Assembly: GCF_025717515.1 (NCBI RefSeq)
Contig: NZ_JAJIRN010000004.1
Span: 124,001 to 188,000, forward strand
From: Roseateles oligotrophus
GTDB taxonomy: Bacteria; Pseudomonadota; Gammaproteobacteria; Burkholderiales; Burkholderiaceae_C
Direction of reading: 5' to 3'
DNA length: 64,000 nucleotides
The notes under the pieces: generated by a model
Told to the model about the DNA's origin: nothing
What the model saw: the letters and a program-made list of their open reading frames with translations, nothing else
Databases searched by the model: none
Translations under genes and position numbers: made by a program
Part shown: piece after piece, positions 21,034 through 30,863 of the stretch
Numbering within the stretch: position 1 is the stretch's first letter
Layout: every line of letters begins with the position of its first letter

Positions 21034-22456
21034 CGGAAGCTCCTGCTTGGGTTTGCAATGTGCCAACCACCCGTTCCATCTGCATGAATCTCGAACCCTT
21101 GACCAAAATATTGTCGACCGCCGGCAACTCGGCCGGCGCGGTCTGCATTGCCGAAATCAGATCGGCAGTGTTGTTGAAATGACGTGCAGCCGGACCGAAG
21201 GCAGCGGACGCGTCGGCCGCCGCAACGCCGGCCGTCCATAAATTGGCAATGCCTCGCGCCGCCGCATAAGCGCCGACTTCGCGGTGGAAGGCCGGGCCTT
21301 GATCGCCGACCTCGCCCATATCGCCCAAGAGCAGCCAGGACCGACCGGGCAAACCCGCCAGCACATCGATGGCCGCCCGCACGCTGTCGGGGTTGGCGTT
21401 GTAGCTGTCGTCGATCAGCGTGACGCGCCGCTCGCCTTGCATACAGCTCTTTAACTGCGAGCGACCTTTCACCGGTTCAAATTCTTCCAGTCCACGCACG
21501 ATCGCGGCCAGCGGCGCACCCGCGGCCAGCGCACAGGCCGCCGCCGCCATGGCATTGCGCACGTTGTGAAGGCCGGCCACGGCCAGCGCGATCGGCGCAT
21601 CGCCGGCCGGCGTGTGCAGCTCCAACGCCCAATGGCCGACGGGCGCGGCCTCGACCCAAGTTGCGCGGCCCGTCACATCGGCCTCGCCTTGCAGCGCAAA
21701 GCTCAGATGAGGGCGCGCGCCGGCCATCGCATACCAGATCGGCGCACAGGCGTCTTCGGCCGGAAACACCGCCACACCGGTGGCGCCCAGCGATTCGATC
21801 ACGGCGCCGTTCTCGCGCGCGGCGGCCTCCACCGTTTGCATGAATTCCTGGTGCTCGCGCTGCGCGTTATTGACCAAGGCCACGCTAGGGGCGGCCATCT
21901 GCGCCAGCGGTGCGATCTCGCCCGGATGGTTCATGCCCAACTCGATCACGGCAACCCTTATCCATTGGCTGTCGTCCTGGCGCAGCCGCAGCAGGGTCAA
22001 AGGCACGCCAATATCGTTATTGAAATTCCCGACGGTCGCCAAGGCTGCATTGCCGACCCAGGCACGCAGGATGCTGGCGATCATCTGCGTCACCGTGGTC
22101 TTGCCGTTACTGCCGGTGACGGCAATCAAGGGCAGCTGAAGCTGGGCACGCCAGGCGGCCGCCAAATGCCCCAGCGCGGCCTTGGCATCGGGCACCAAAA
22201 TGCCGCTCAGGCCTGCCTCAAGCAAGCCGCGCTCGGCCAGCGCCGCCACGGCACCTGCGGCGGCGGCTTGCGGCAAAAAATCATGCGCATCAAAACGCTC
22301 GCCGCGCAAGGCGACAAACAGATCACCCGCCTCAAGGCTGCGACTGTCACTGTGAACGCGGGCAATGGCGACGCTCCCGTCACCGACCAACTGCGCCTGC
22401 GGCACGGCGCTCAGCAAGAGCGCATGGGCCTGAGCCAAGGTCATCAAAGCGCTCAC
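21023..22456 (-). CDS. murF: MurF ligase
   Basis: MurF adds D-Ala-D-Ala to the UDP-MurNAc tripeptide, completing the cytoplasmic precursor. The 477-residue protein shows the Mur N-terminal domain ([20 protein letters not shown]), the ATP loop [13 protein letters not shown], the central motif [11 protein letters not shown], and [18 protein letters not shown]. It overlaps the murE stop by four bases and mraY by 11, so all three are coupled. Confidence 0.97.
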   Translation of the reverse strand: MSALMTLAQAHALLLSAVPQAQLVGDGSVAIARVHSDSRSLEAGDLFVALRGERFDAHDFLPQAAAAGAVAALAERGLLEAGLSGILVPDAKAALGHLAAAWRAQLQLPLIAVTGSNGKTTVTQMIASILRAWVGNAALATVGNFNNDIGVPLTLLRLRQDDSQWIRVAVIELGMNHPGEIAPLAQMAAPSVALVNNAQREHQEFMQTVEAAARENGAVIESLGATGVAVFPAEDACAPIWYAMAGARPHLSFALQGEADVTGRATWVEAAPVGHWALELHTPAGDAPIALAVAGLHNVRNAMAAAACALAAGAPLAAIVRGLEEFEPVKGRSQLKSCMQGERRVTLIDDSYNANPDSVRAAIDVLAGLPGRSWLLLGDMGEVGDQGPAFHREVGAYAAARGIANLWTAGVAAADASAAFGPAARHFNNTADLISAMQTAPAELPAVDNILVKGSRFMQMERVVGTLQTQAGASDAA

Positions 22457-23943
22457 AGTCCAGCCCTCGCGATCAGGGCCAGGCGTGCTTCCTCGACATC
22501 GGAGAAAGGCTGGCGCTGACCCGCCACCTCTTGATAGTCTTCATGCCCCTTGCCTGCCACCAGGATCACATCGCGCGGACCGGCCTCAAGCACCGCAGCT
22601 TGAATCGCCGCGCGACGGTCGACCATGGACAAGGGCTCGCCGGGCATGCCGGCGGCGATGTCGGCCAGAATCTGCGCCGGCTCTTCATGGCGCGGGTTGT
22701 CGCTGGTGAGGATGACCTTGTCTGCCTTGGCCGCTGCAATCGCGCCCATCGCCGGGCGCTTGGCGCGGTCGCGGTTGCCGCCGCAGCCGAACACGCAAAT
22801 CAGCTGGCCACCGCGCGCCGCAGCGAGTGGCTGCAAGGCCGTCAAGGCTTTATCCAGAGCATCCGGCGTATGCGCATAGTCGACCACTAGTTGCGGCAAC
22901 TCCAGACCATTGCCGACCCGCTGCATGCGGCCGGGCACCGAGGTGACTTGGCCGGCCACGGCGGCAATTTCCGCCAGGCCGTGGCCCAAGGCGCGCAGGC
23001 AGCCGATGACGCCCAGCAAGTTGGCGACGTTGTATTCACCGATCAGCCCGGTTTCGATCAACAAGGCTTGTTCGCCCTCGCGCAAAGTAAAGGCCAGGCC
23101 GCCGGCAAGATAGTGCAGGTCGGTCGCCCGCAAACGCGCCGGGCCGTTCAGCGAGCAGGTCCAGACATCCAGCTTTGCGGCCAGCTCAAGCGCCAACTCG
23201 GTGCCCTTGGCATCGTCAATGTTCAAGACCGCAGCGCGCAGGCCAGGGGCTTCGAACAGCTCCCGTTTGGCGGCCCAATAGGCGTCCATCGTGCCGTGAT
23301 AGTCGAGATGATCCTGGGTGAAATTGGTGAACAGAGCGACGCGGATTTCGCTGCCGCTGAGGCGGAATTCCTTCAAACCGATTGAGGAAGCCTCGATCGC
23401 GCAGGCCGCATAACCTTCATCTTGCATGCGGCGGAAGTTCGCTTGCAGCAGCACCGGGTCGGGCGTGGTCAGGCCGGTGTATTCAATCGCAGCGGCCTGC
23501 CGACCAGGAATAGGTGGCTCGCCCACCCCCAAGGTGCCGACGACGCCGCAGCGCTGGCCCAGCAAACTCAGCGCCTGCGCGCACCACCATGCGGTGGAGG
23601 TCTTGCCATTGGTGCCGGTGGTGGCGATCACGCTCAAGGCCTTGGACGGCTGACCGTAATAGGCGGCGGCGATCAGGCCGGTCTTGGATTTCAGATCGGG
23701 CAAGGACGCGACGCGAGCGTCCACAAAACCATAACTCTCGACACCAGCGTCTTCGACCAGACAGGTCGAGGCACCAGCCGCCAAGGCCTGCGCGACAAAT
23801 TCGCGGCCGTCGCGCGCATAGCCGGGCCAGGCGATGAAGGCATCGCCGGGCTGCACGGCGCGGCTGTCGGTGCGCAGCACGCCGGTGGTCCATTCCTGCA
23901 ACCAACGGGCACAGGCTTCGGGGGATTTGAGTCGGGTCAACAT
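22453..23943 (-). CDS. murE: MurE ligase (meso-diaminopimelate adding)
   Basis: MurE adds the third stem residue to UDP-MurNAc-L-Ala-D-Glu. The 496-residue protein has the N-terminal domain (TDSRAVQPGDAFIAWPGYAR), the ATP loop TTGTNGKTSTAWW, and the C-terminal ligase domain. The motif SDNPRHEEPAQI contains DNPR, which in this family marks specificity for meso-diaminopimelate rather than lysine, as expected for a Gram-negative. It starts two bases after the second ftsI gene. Confidence 0.97.
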   Translation of the reverse strand: MLTRLKSPEACARWLQEWTTGVLRTDSRAVQPGDAFIAWPGYARDGREFVAQALAAGASTCLVEDAGVESYGFVDARVASLPDLKSKTGLIAAAYYGQPSKALSVIATTGTNGKTSTAWWCAQALSLLGQRCGVVGTLGVGEPPIPGRQAAAIEYTGLTTPDPVLLQANFRRMQDEGYAACAIEASSIGLKEFRLSGSEIRVALFTNFTQDHLDYHGTMDAYWAAKRELFEAPGLRAAVLNIDDAKGTELALELAAKLDVWTCSLNGPARLRATDLHYLAGGLAFTLREGEQALLIETGLIGEYNVANLLGVIGCLRALGHGLAEIAAVAGQVTSVPGRMQRVGNGLELPQLVVDYAHTPDALDKALTALQPLAAARGGQLICVFGCGGNRDRAKRPAMGAIAAAKADKVILTSDNPRHEEPAQILADIAAGMPGEPLSMVDRRAAIQAAVLEAGPRDVILVAGKGHEDYQEVAGQRQPFSDVEEARLALIARAGL

Positions 23944-23945
23944 GG

Positions 23946-25754
23946 TCAGAGCGCCTGGTAGGCCGCGGCAGCCATTTGCTGGGGCGGCAAGATTTGTGGC
24001 CTGAGGGTCGGATCGCTTGGCACGCCCATCAGCTGCAGGCTTTTGGAAACAACCCGACTGAACACCGGGCCGGCGACCTTGCCACCGTCGTGGAACTGCT
24101 GCGTCGGCTCGTCCACCATCACCGCCACGATGATGCGCGGCTTGTCGATCGGGGCCAGGCCCACAAACCAGGCGCGGTATTTGTTGCGCACATAGCCTCG
24201 CCCCTCTTGCTTGTAGGCGGTGCCCGATTTGCCGCCGACGCTATAGCCGGCGACCTGCGCCTGCGGCGAGGTGCCGCCTGCCGCCGTGACCGACTGCAGC
24301 ATCTGGCGCAGCTGTTGGGCGGTCTTGGCCGAAAACACGCGCTGGCCGGTCACAGCCTCGCCTGCGGCGCGCTTGGTCATGCTCAGCGGCAGCAACTCGC
24401 CATCATGCGCGAATACCGTGTAGGCATGGGCCAACTGCAGCAGCGAGGCCGACAGGCCATAGCCATAGCTCATCGTCGCCTGCTCGATCGGCCGCCATTT
24501 TTTATAGGGCCGCAGGCTGCCGGTGACGGCGCCTGGGAAGCTGATCTGCGGGCGCTGCCCCAGACCTAATGACGAGTACAGCTGGTGCATCTCGCTGGCC
24601 GGCATCTGCATCGCCATCTTGACGGTGCCGACATTGCTGGATTTTTGAATCACCTGGGACACCGTCAGCGCATCGCCGGGATGCGCGTCGCTGATGGTGG
24701 CGCCACCGATGGTGATGCGGCCGGGCGCCGTCTGAATGATGGTGTCGGGCGTGACGCGGCCGCTCTCCAAGGCCTGCGCGGCAATGAAGGGCTTCATCGT
24801 CGAACCGGGCTCGAAGACATCGGTCAGCGCGCGGTTGCGCAACTGCTCGCCGCTCAGATGCTTGCGCTGATCCGGCTGGTAGCTGGGGAAGTTGGCCAGC
24901 GCCAGGATCTCGCCACTGCGCGCATCCAGGACCACCACGCTGCCCGCCTTGGCCTGGTTGGCGGCGACGGCGTCGCGAATCGCTTGATAGGCAAAGTACT
25001 GCGTCTGCGAGTCGATGGATAGATCAATGTCATGGCCGTTGACGGCCGGCATCGCTTCGGAGCGGGCCTGGGCGACATCATCAATGACTCGCCCGAGGCG
25101 GTCGCGCGTGACCCAGCGCGAGCCGTCGCGGCCCTGCAGGTCTTTTTGGAACGCCAGCTCGATGCCCTCTTGACCGCGTTCTTCCACATTGGTGAAGCCG
25201 ACCACATGGGCCGAGGCCTCGCCCTCCGGATAGTGGCGCCGATATTCGCGGTCTTGATAAACGCCCTTCAGGCCCAGCGCCTGAATGCGCGCGGCGCTGG
25301 CTTCGTCGGCTTGGCGCAGCAGCCAGACAAAGCGGCTGGCGGGATCAAGCTTTTGCGCCAAGGCCTGCGGGCTCAGCCCCAAGGCCTTGGCCAAGGCTAG
25401 GCGCTGCTCGGGCGTGGCCTCCAATTCGGACGGTATGGTCCAGAACGAAGGCACGGCCACGCTGGAAGCCAGGACCTTGCCGCTGCGGTCGACAATGCGC
25501 CCGCGGCTGGCCGGCAGTTCCATCTTGTGGGAGAAGCGTGCCTCACCTTGCTTCTGGAAAAACTGCTTGCCAATCACTTGCACATAGAGTGCGCGGCCGA
25601 GCAGGCCGGCCAAGCCCAGACCCACCGCGACGACCAGGAACTGCGACCGCCAGGCCGGCGTGCGCGAGGCCAGGAGCGGGCTCTGCCTGTGGCTGAGCGG
25701 CTCGGCGGCGCGCGAGCCACGCTTGGCGCCGGAGAAAAACTTCTTCAGCGCCAT
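23946..25754 (-). CDS. Second FtsI/PBP3-like transpeptidase (tandem paralogue)
   Basis: The 602-residue protein is a class B penicillin-binding protein that cross-links septal peptidoglycan. It has a cytoplasmic tail of about 36 residues, one membrane helix (about 38-58), a non-penicillin-binding domain with RGRIVDRSGKVLASS, and the transpeptidase domain. All active-site motifs are intact: STMK (Ser about 318), SSN, and KSGTA. It starts two bases after the stop of a very similar ftsI gene, which it matches along its whole length after the N-terminal tail (both have GQEGIEL, QKDLQGRDGSR and ATMSYGYGLSASLLQLA). Most related clusters have one ftsI. Which copy is the main division enzyme cannot be told from the sequence. 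Confidence 0.93.
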   Translation of the reverse strand: MALKKFFSGAKRGSRAAEPLSHRQSPLLASRTPAWRSQFLVVAVGLGLAGLLGRALYVQVIGKQFFQKQGEARFSHKMELPASRGRIVDRSGKVLASSVAVPSFWTIPSELEATPEQRLALAKALGLSPQALAQKLDPASRFVWLLRQADEASAARIQALGLKGVYQDREYRRHYPEGEASAHVVGFTNVEERGQEGIELAFQKDLQGRDGSRWVTRDRLGRVIDDVAQARSEAMPAVNGHDIDLSIDSQTQYFAYQAIRDAVAANQAKAGSVVVLDARSGEILALANFPSYQPDQRKHLSGEQLRNRALTDVFEPGSTMKPFIAAQALESGRVTPDTIIQTAPGRITIGGATISDAHPGDALTVSQVIQKSSNVGTVKMAMQMPASEMHQLYSSLGLGQRPQISFPGAVTGSLRPYKKWRPIEQATMSYGYGLSASLLQLAHAYTVFAHDGELLPLSMTKRAAGEAVTGQRVFSAKTAQQLRQMLQSVTAAGGTSPQAQVAGYSVGGKSGTAYKQEGRGYVRNKYRAWFVGLAPIDKPRIIVAVMVDEPTQQFHDGGKVAGPVFSRVVSKSLQLMGVPSDPTLRPQILPPQQMAAAAYQAL

Positions 25755-25756
25755 GG

Positions 25757-27592
25757 CTAAAAGCTCTCCTCGACGGCCTGCAGCTTTTGGCTGGCAATGA
25801 TCTGCGGCTTGACCTCGAGATCGGTCGGCACATTGAGCAGGCGCAGGCTCTGCGACACCACTTGGCTGAACACCGGCCCGGCCACCGCACCACCGAAATA
25901 GATGCCGTTGGTCGGCTCGTCGACCATCACCGCCACGATGATGCGGGGCTTGCTGATGGGCGCCATGCCGACAAACCAGGAGCGGTATTTGTGGCCGGCA
26001 TAGCCCTTGCCTTCTTGCTTGTGCGCGGTGCCGGACTTGCCGCCGACGCTATAGCCACTGACCATCGCCTGGGGTGCCGTGCCGCCGGGGCCGGCCGCCA
26101 TTTGCAACATGCCGCGCAGGGTCTCGGCAGTTTTAGGAGAGAACACCTTGATGCCGCTAACGACCTCGTCCGGCGGCTTGCGTGTCATCGTGATCGGGAT
26201 CACTTCGCCGTCATGGGCGAACACCGTGTATGCCCGCGCCAGTTGCAGCAACGAGGCCGAGAGACCATAGCCATAGCTCATCGTCGCCTGCTCGATCGGG
26301 CGCCAGCTCTTGTAGGGCCGCAGTTTGCCGGTGATGGCACCGGGGAAGTCGATCTGCGGCCGCTGCCCCAGGCCGATGGCGGTGTACATCTCGTGCAACT
26401 CACGCGGCGACATCTGCATCGCCATCTTGACCACACCAACGTTGCTGGATTTTTGAATCACCTGCGCGACCGTCAATTCGCCATGCGGGTGGGCATCCGA
26501 GGGCGACCAGCCGCTGATGACGATGCTGCGCGGCCCGGTATTGATGACGGTGTCGGGGTGCACCCGGCCGGTCTCCAGCGCCAACGCGGTGACGAAGGGT
26601 TTCATGGTCGAGCCGGGCTCGAAGATGTCGGTCAAGGCGCGGTTGCGCAACTGTGCGCCGCTGAGATTCTTGCGCTCGCCGGGGTCGTAACTGGGGTAAT
26701 TCGCGAGCGCCAGAATTTCGCCCGTCTGGGCATCCAGGACCACCACGCTACCGGCCTTGGCCTTGTGTTCGGCGACCGCATCGCGGATGCGCTGGTAGGC
26801 GAAGAACTGCACCTTGGAGTCGATCGAAAGATCAATATCGCGGCCATTGGCAGCGGGCACGCGCTCGCCGATGTCTTCGACCACCCGACCAAGTCGGTCA
26901 CGCACGACCGAGCGACTGCCGTCGCGCCCCTGCAGGTCTTTTTGGCGCGCCAGCTCGATGCCTTCCTGGCCCTTGTCTTCGATATTGGTGAAGCCCACCA
27001 CATGGGCGGCGGCTTCGCCTTCCGGGTACTTGCGCTTGTATTCGCGATCCTGGAACACACCCTTCAGGCCCAGCGCCTTGATCTGTGCTGCAACTTGGTC
27101 GTCGGCCTGGCGCTGCAACCAGACAAAGCGCGTGGCCGGGTCGAGCTTGCGCTCGAGTTCGGCATTAGACCAGCCGAGAATTTTTGCCAGGGCCTTGCGT
27201 TTTTCAGGATCTGTATCGACCTCTTTCGGAATCGCCCAGACCGAGGGCACCGCGACGCTGGCGGCCAGGACGTTGCCGCCACGGTCATTGATTCGGCCAC
27301 GACTGGCCGGCAGTTCGAGCTGATGCACATAGCGTGCCTCGCCCTGCTTTTGATAGAACTGCGTACCAATCACTTGCACATAGAGTGCGCGTGCCAACAA
27401 GCCGGTGAAGGCAAAGCCGACCAGCGCCACCAAAAAGCGCGAGCGCCAGACCGGCGTCTTGGACGCCAGCAAGGGGCTGGTCGAGTAGCTGACGCTGCGC
27501 ATGCCCTGGCTGGCAGCGACTGCCTTGGCGGACTTGGCCGAGCGCTTGACCGGCTCGGCGCCGCTGGAGCGAGCGCGCTTGAACCATTTCAT
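25757..27592 (-). CDS. ftsI: FtsI/PBP3 septal transpeptidase
   Basis: The 611-residue class B penicillin-binding protein is the expected FtsI between ftsL and murE. It has a basic cytoplasmic tail of about 50 residues, a membrane helix (about 52-72), the RGRINDRGGNVLAAS segment, and an intact transpeptidase site: STMK (Ser about 328), SSN and KSGTA. The start overlaps the ftsL stop by four bases. The tail differs from the downstream copy (residues 1-35 have no counterpart), but similarity begins at SPLLASKTPVWRSRFLV and continues to near the end. Confidence 0.97.
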   Translation of the reverse strand: MKWFKRARSSGAEPVKRSAKSAKAVAASQGMRSVSYSTSPLLASKTPVWRSRFLVALVGFAFTGLLARALYVQVIGTQFYQKQGEARYVHQLELPASRGRINDRGGNVLAASVAVPSVWAIPKEVDTDPEKRKALAKILGWSNAELERKLDPATRFVWLQRQADDQVAAQIKALGLKGVFQDREYKRKYPEGEAAAHVVGFTNIEDKGQEGIELARQKDLQGRDGSRSVVRDRLGRVVEDIGERVPAANGRDIDLSIDSKVQFFAYQRIRDAVAEHKAKAGSVVVLDAQTGEILALANYPSYDPGERKNLSGAQLRNRALTDIFEPGSTMKPFVTALALETGRVHPDTVINTGPRSIVISGWSPSDAHPHGELTVAQVIQKSSNVGVVKMAMQMSPRELHEMYTAIGLGQRPQIDFPGAITGKLRPYKSWRPIEQATMSYGYGLSASLLQLARAYTVFAHDGEVIPITMTRKPPDEVVSGIKVFSPKTAETLRGMLQMAAGPGGTAPQAMVSGYSVGGKSGTAHKQEGKGYAGHKYRSWFVGMAPISKPRIIVAVMVDEPTNGIYFGGAVAGPVFSQVVSQSLRLLNVPTDLEVKPQIIASQKLQAVEESF

Positions 27593-27894
27593 CGCGCGGC
27601 TCCGGCCTTGGTGGCAGCTGCGGCAGCGGCGTGATCGTCAGCCGTTTGAATCACATTCGGGCTGATGGCGCGCATCTTCAGGCGCTCGCGAGCCACCTGC
27701 TCGACGCGCAGATTGGTCGCCTGCGCATGGCGCTCGGCCTGTAGGCGCTGGCTGTCGGCCTCCAAACGGCGACCCTCGGCCTGCGCCCGGTCCACTTCTG
27801 TGAAGAGGCGGCGCGCGTCATAGGCGCTGCGCACCAGCACCATGCCGGACACCAGCACGACCAGCAACAAGACAAAGTTCAGCCGCCCCAACAC
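27589..27894 (-). CDS. ftsL: Cell division protein FtsL
   Basis: FtsL is a small bitopic divisome protein that works with FtsQ and FtsB to activate FtsW-FtsI. The 101-residue protein starts MLGRLNFVLLLVVLVSGMVL, a membrane helix at about residues 5-22, followed by a periplasmic coiled coil rich in Glu, Arg, Ala and Leu (about 28-75). The tail is alanine rich. It lies two bases after rsmH and overlaps ftsI by four. Confidence 0.93.
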   Translation of the reverse strand: MLGRLNFVLLLVVLVSGMVLVRSAYDARRLFTEVDRAQAEGRRLEADSQRLQAERHAQATNLRVEQVARERLKMRAISPNVIQTADDHAAAAAATKAGAAR

Positions 27895-27896
27895 GC

Positions 27897-28880
27897 TTAC
27901 TCACCCCGCCGGCGCTTGTGATGCTCAACAGGCAAGGGCACCGCGGTGCGTTGGGCGATCCGCAAAACGGCCGAGCGCGAACGCGGATTCGCCTGCACCT
28001 CGGCCTCACTGGGCTTGATGCGGGCAATCGCCTCTAGCGCCAGCGGCTTGGGCTCGGCGAACAGCGCGCGCCGGTCGACCACCTGCTTGCTATGGCCGCC
28101 GATGAAGTTCTTGACGATGCGGTCTTCGAGCGAGTGGAAGCTGATGATGGCCATGCGGCCACCGGGGGCGAGCAGCGCCAGCGCTGCGTTCAGCCCCTGC
28201 TCAAGCTCCTCAAGCTCGCCGTTGACGTGAATCCGAAGAGCTTGAAATGTGCGCGTGGCGGGGTTCTGACCCGGCTCGCGAGTCTTGACCGCACGAGCCA
28301 CGACTTCGGACAAGTCATCCGTGGTTCGGACGGCTCGGCCCTCGAGGCGGCGAGCAACAAGCGCCTTTGCAATTTGCACAGCAAACCGTTCTTCCCCATA
28401 GTTGCGCACGACCTCCGCAATCTGGCGCTCATCGGCGCGGGCCAGGAAATCCGCGGCACTTTCGCCGCGGGTGGTGTCCATGCGCATATCCAGCGGGCCG
28501 CTGAAGCGGAAGCTGAACCCACGCTCGGGGTTGTCAATCTGCGGGCTCGACACACCCAGGTCCAAGAGCACGCCTTGCACCTGCTCGATACCGATCGCGC
28601 GCAGCTGCGCGCGCATATCGGCAAAGGCCGAGTGAACAATCGTGAAGCGCGGGTCGCTGATGCGATCCGGCCCTTCGGTCGCAGCGGCGATTGCCTCCAA
28701 GTCGCGATCGATTGCAATCAAGCGCCCTTGGGGGCCCAGCTTACTCAGCAAGAGGCGCGAATGCCCGCCTCGGCCAAAGGTGCCATCGACATAAATGCCG
28801 TCGGGTGTGGTCAGAACGTTGTCGACCGCCTCATTCAAGAGCACGGTGGTGTGAGAGAACTGGGGGGCTGGCGTTTCCAT
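27897..28880 (-). CDS. rsmH: 16S rRNA m4C1402 methyltransferase RsmH
   Basis: RsmH (MraW) methylates N4 of C1402 in the 16S rRNA P site using S-adenosylmethionine. The 327-residue protein shows [11 protein letters not shown] at the start, the SAM loop [14 protein letters not shown], the [20 protein letters not shown] motif, and [15 protein letters not shown]. The ATG shares one base with the mraZ stop. This is the normal second gene of the dcw cluster. Confidence 0.97.
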   Translation of the reverse strand: METPAPQFSHTTVLLNEAVDNVLTTPDGIYVDGTFGRGGHSRLLLSKLGPQGRLIAIDRDLEAIAAATEGPDRISDPRFTIVHSAFADMRAQLRAIGIEQVQGVLLDLGVSSPQIDNPERGFSFRFSGPLDMRMDTTRGESAADFLARADERQIAEVVRNYGEERFAVQIAKALVARRLEGRAVRTTDDLSEVVARAVKTREPGQNPATRTFQALRIHVNGELEELEQGLNAALALLAPGGRMAIISFHSLEDRIVKNFIGGHSKQVVDRRALFAEPKPLALEAIARIKPSEAEVQANPRSRSAVLRIAQRTAVPLPVEHHKRRRGE

Positions 28881-29308
28881 CAGAAGCTGAAGTCCTTCAA
28901 GGCGTCCGGCAATTCGGACTGCATCACCTGGGCTTCATGCGCGGCATAGGCGGCCGCATCCCAGAGTTCGAAATGACTGCCCATCCCCATCAAGATCACG
29001 TCTTTTTGCAGGCCGGCGGCGGCGCGCAATTCGGGCGAGATCAGCACGCGCGCGGCGCCGTCGATCTCGACATCCATTGCATTACCCAGAAAAACGCGCT
29101 TCCAGCCCGCGGCCGACATCGGCAAGGCGGCGACCCGCTCCCTAAAGCCCTCCCAAACCGGGCGAGGAAACACCACCAGACAGCCGTCGGGGTGCTTGGT
29201 CACGGTCATTTGCCCGGCGCAAAGCGCCTGCAAAACCTCACGGTGGCGTGTGGGGACGGCCAAACGCCCCTTGGCATCCATTGCCAAGGCCGAAGCCCCC
29301 TGAAACAC
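28880..29308 (-). CDS. mraZ: Transcriptional regulator MraZ
   Basis: MraZ is the AbrB-like DNA-binding regulator at the head of the dcw operon. I choose the GTG at 29308, giving a start of (M)[18 protein letters not shown] and 142 residues, the family length; an ATG 23 codons upstream lies inside the promoter and operator. Two SpoVT/AbrB repeats are visible: [14 protein letters not shown] and [19 protein letters not shown]. In characterised bacteria MraZ binds spaced TGGGN boxes in its own promoter, and such boxes are present just upstream. Confidence 0.93.
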   Translation of the reverse strand: MFQGASALAMDAKGRLAVPTRHREVLQALCAGQMTVTKHPDGCLVVFPRPVWEGFRERVAALPMSAAGWKRVFLGNAMDVEIDGAARVLISPELRAAAGLQKDVILMGMGSHFELWDAAAYAAHEAQVMQSELPDALKDFSF

Positions 29309-29324
29309 AAAATTCGCCACGGCG

Positions 29325-29349
29325 ACCCACCAAAATGCACTAGTTCCCA
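29325..29349 (-). promoter_or_regulatory. Putative MraZ operator (three 10-base-spaced boxes)
   Basis: On the minus strand, pentamers occur every 10 bases: TGGGA (29349-29345), TGCAT (29339-29335, degenerate) and TGGGT (29329-29325). Known MraZ operators are repeated TGGGN boxes separated by five bases, the same spacing. The array begins at the -10 element and covers the probable transcription start, fitting autorepression of the dcw operon. Confidence 0.7.
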
Positions 29350-29377
29350 CTTTACTTGCAGAAGCCACAAAGGTCAA
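29349..29377 (-). promoter_or_regulatory. Promoter of the dcw operon
   Basis: On the minus strand a -35 element TTGACC (29377-29372) is followed after exactly 17 bases by the -10 element TAAAGT (29354-29349). Transcription would begin near 29342, leaving a leader of about 33 bases before the GTG start of mraZ. The position immediately upstream of the MraZ boxes supports the call. Confidence 0.65.
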
Positions 29378-29583
29378 GGTAGATCAAAGATTTTTCAATT
29401 AAATCAAAGACTTAGCGGCAAGTCCTAAATTGACCAAGACGTAAAACTTGTTCAAAAATAAGGACTTGCGCGATGGTCTGCATGTTGAAGATGAAGTGAG
29501 CGTCTCAAACGCTTGCAAGCTGTCACCAGCGTTTCACGCGGCGCTGTCACGCTTTTGCCTTTGATTCCTCAGGTGCACGCTTC

Positions 29584-30846
29584 ATGCCCACCGGCTTCCA
29601 TCTCTTGATCGCCGCCCAATTCGCCTCGGCCCTGGCCGACAACGCGCTGCTGATCGTCATCATTGCCAGGCTCCTGGAGCTGAATCTGCCCGCCTGGTGG
29701 GCACCGATGCTGAAGTTCGGCTTCACGATTTCATACGTGGTGCTGGCGCCCTTCGTCGGCCCGCTGGCAGACGCCCTGCCAAAAGCTCGGCTGATGGCAT
29801 GGATGAACGGCATCAAGCTGCTCGGCGTCTTCGGCCTGGCCTTGGGCTTGCACCCGTTTGCCGCCTTTGCCATCGTCGGCTTTGGTGCGGCCGCCTATGC
29901 ACCCGCCAAGTACGGCTTGGTGACCGAACTGGTCGGGCCGCAGCGCCTGGTGATGGCCAATGGTTGGCTGGAGGTCAGCGTCGTCTGCGCGGCGCTGTTC
30001 GGCACGGTCTTGGGCGGCTTGTTGGTCAGCCCTTGGTTGCTGGGCCTGAGCGGCCTCAATACCGCGCAGCAATGGCTGCAAGGCTTGGCTTGGCTGACGC
30101 CCAGCCGCCTAGCCCCGTCGATAGGCTTGTTGATACTCGTCTACGGCTTGGCCGCCGCACTCAATCTCGGCGTACCCGCCAGCGGCGCCCGCTACCCCAG
30201 CAGCCGCAGCCTCCACCCCCGCTGCCTGTGCCGGGACTTCTGGAAGGCTAACCGCAAGCTTTGGGCCGACGCCGACGGCGGCCTCTCGCTCGCCGTCACC
30301 ACCTTGTTCTGGGGCGTAGGTGCGACCTTGCAGTTTGCCGTGCTGCGCTGGGCCGCCGATGTGTTGCATTTGCCGCTGTCGCAGTCGGCCTATTTGCAGG
30401 CTGCCGTGGCGCTGGGCGTGATTGCGGGCGCAGCCATTGCCGGGCGCTGGGTACCGCTGCATGCGGCCAAGCGCATGCTGGCATTCGGCGTGCTGCTGGG
30501 CCTGTTGATTCCGGCGGTGGCCAGCGCCGGCAGTTTGCTGCTGGCGATTCCGCTGTTGGTGCTGATTGGTGCCGTCGGCGGGCTGATGGTGGTACCGCTG
30601 AACGCCCTGCTCCAGCACCGGGGCTATAGCCTGCTCAGCGCCGGCCGCTCGATCGCCGTGCAAGGCTTCAACGAAAACGCCAGCGTGCTGGCGATGCTGG
30701 CGGCATATGCGGGCTTGTTGGCGCTGGATGTTTCCATCGTGACCGTGATGTGGGGCTTCGGCCTGAGTATCGCCCTGGCGATCGCCGGGCTGATGTGGCG
30801 CGAGGCCCGGAGCATGCCTGAAGCAGCCGGGCCGATCACACATTAA
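29584..30846 (+). CDS. lplT: Lysophospholipid transporter LplT-like MFS protein
   Basis: The 420-residue protein is an MFS carrier with about 12 helices that resembles LplT, which flips lysophospholipids inward for re-acylation. It starts MPTGFHLLIAAQFASALADN, where QFASALADNALLI is typical of LplT (E. coli has a similar SALADNALL). The segment NGIKLLGVFGLALGL and the central basic loop (RDFWKANRKLW) also fit. No acyltransferase gene (aas) is adjacent. It is divergent from mraZ and convergent with the next gene. Confidence 0.85.
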   Translation: MPTGFHLLIAAQFASALADNALLIVIIARLLELNLPAWWAPMLKFGFTISYVVLAPFVGPLADALPKARLMAWMNGIKLLGVFGLALGLHPFAAFAIVGFGAAAYAPAKYGLVTELVGPQRLVMANGWLEVSVVCAALFGTVLGGLLVSPWLLGLSGLNTAQQWLQGLAWLTPSRLAPSIGLLILVYGLAAALNLGVPASGARYPSSRSLHPRCLCRDFWKANRKLWADADGGLSLAVTTLFWGVGATLQFAVLRWAADVLHLPLSQSAYLQAAVALGVIAGAAIAGRWVPLHAAKRMLAFGVLLGLLIPAVASAGSLLLAIPLLVLIGAVGGLMVVPLNALLQHRGYSLLSAGRSIAVQGFNENASVLAMLAAYAGLLALDVSIVTVMWGFGLSIALAIAGLMWREARSMPEAAGPITH

Positions 30847-30863
30847 AAAGCTCCGGCCTGCTT

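Noticed and set aside
25787..27634. Long open frame of about 615 codons on the plus strand opposite the first ftsI
   Set aside because: The opposite strand encodes an intact FtsI with all motifs. The plus-strand frame has the composition of an antisense shadow in high-GC DNA and no recognisable domain.
29400..29583. Possible promoter for lplT (TTGACC with AAAAAT after about 18 bases near 29428)
   Set aside because: The -10 match is poor and no second element supports it, so I left it out of the feature list.
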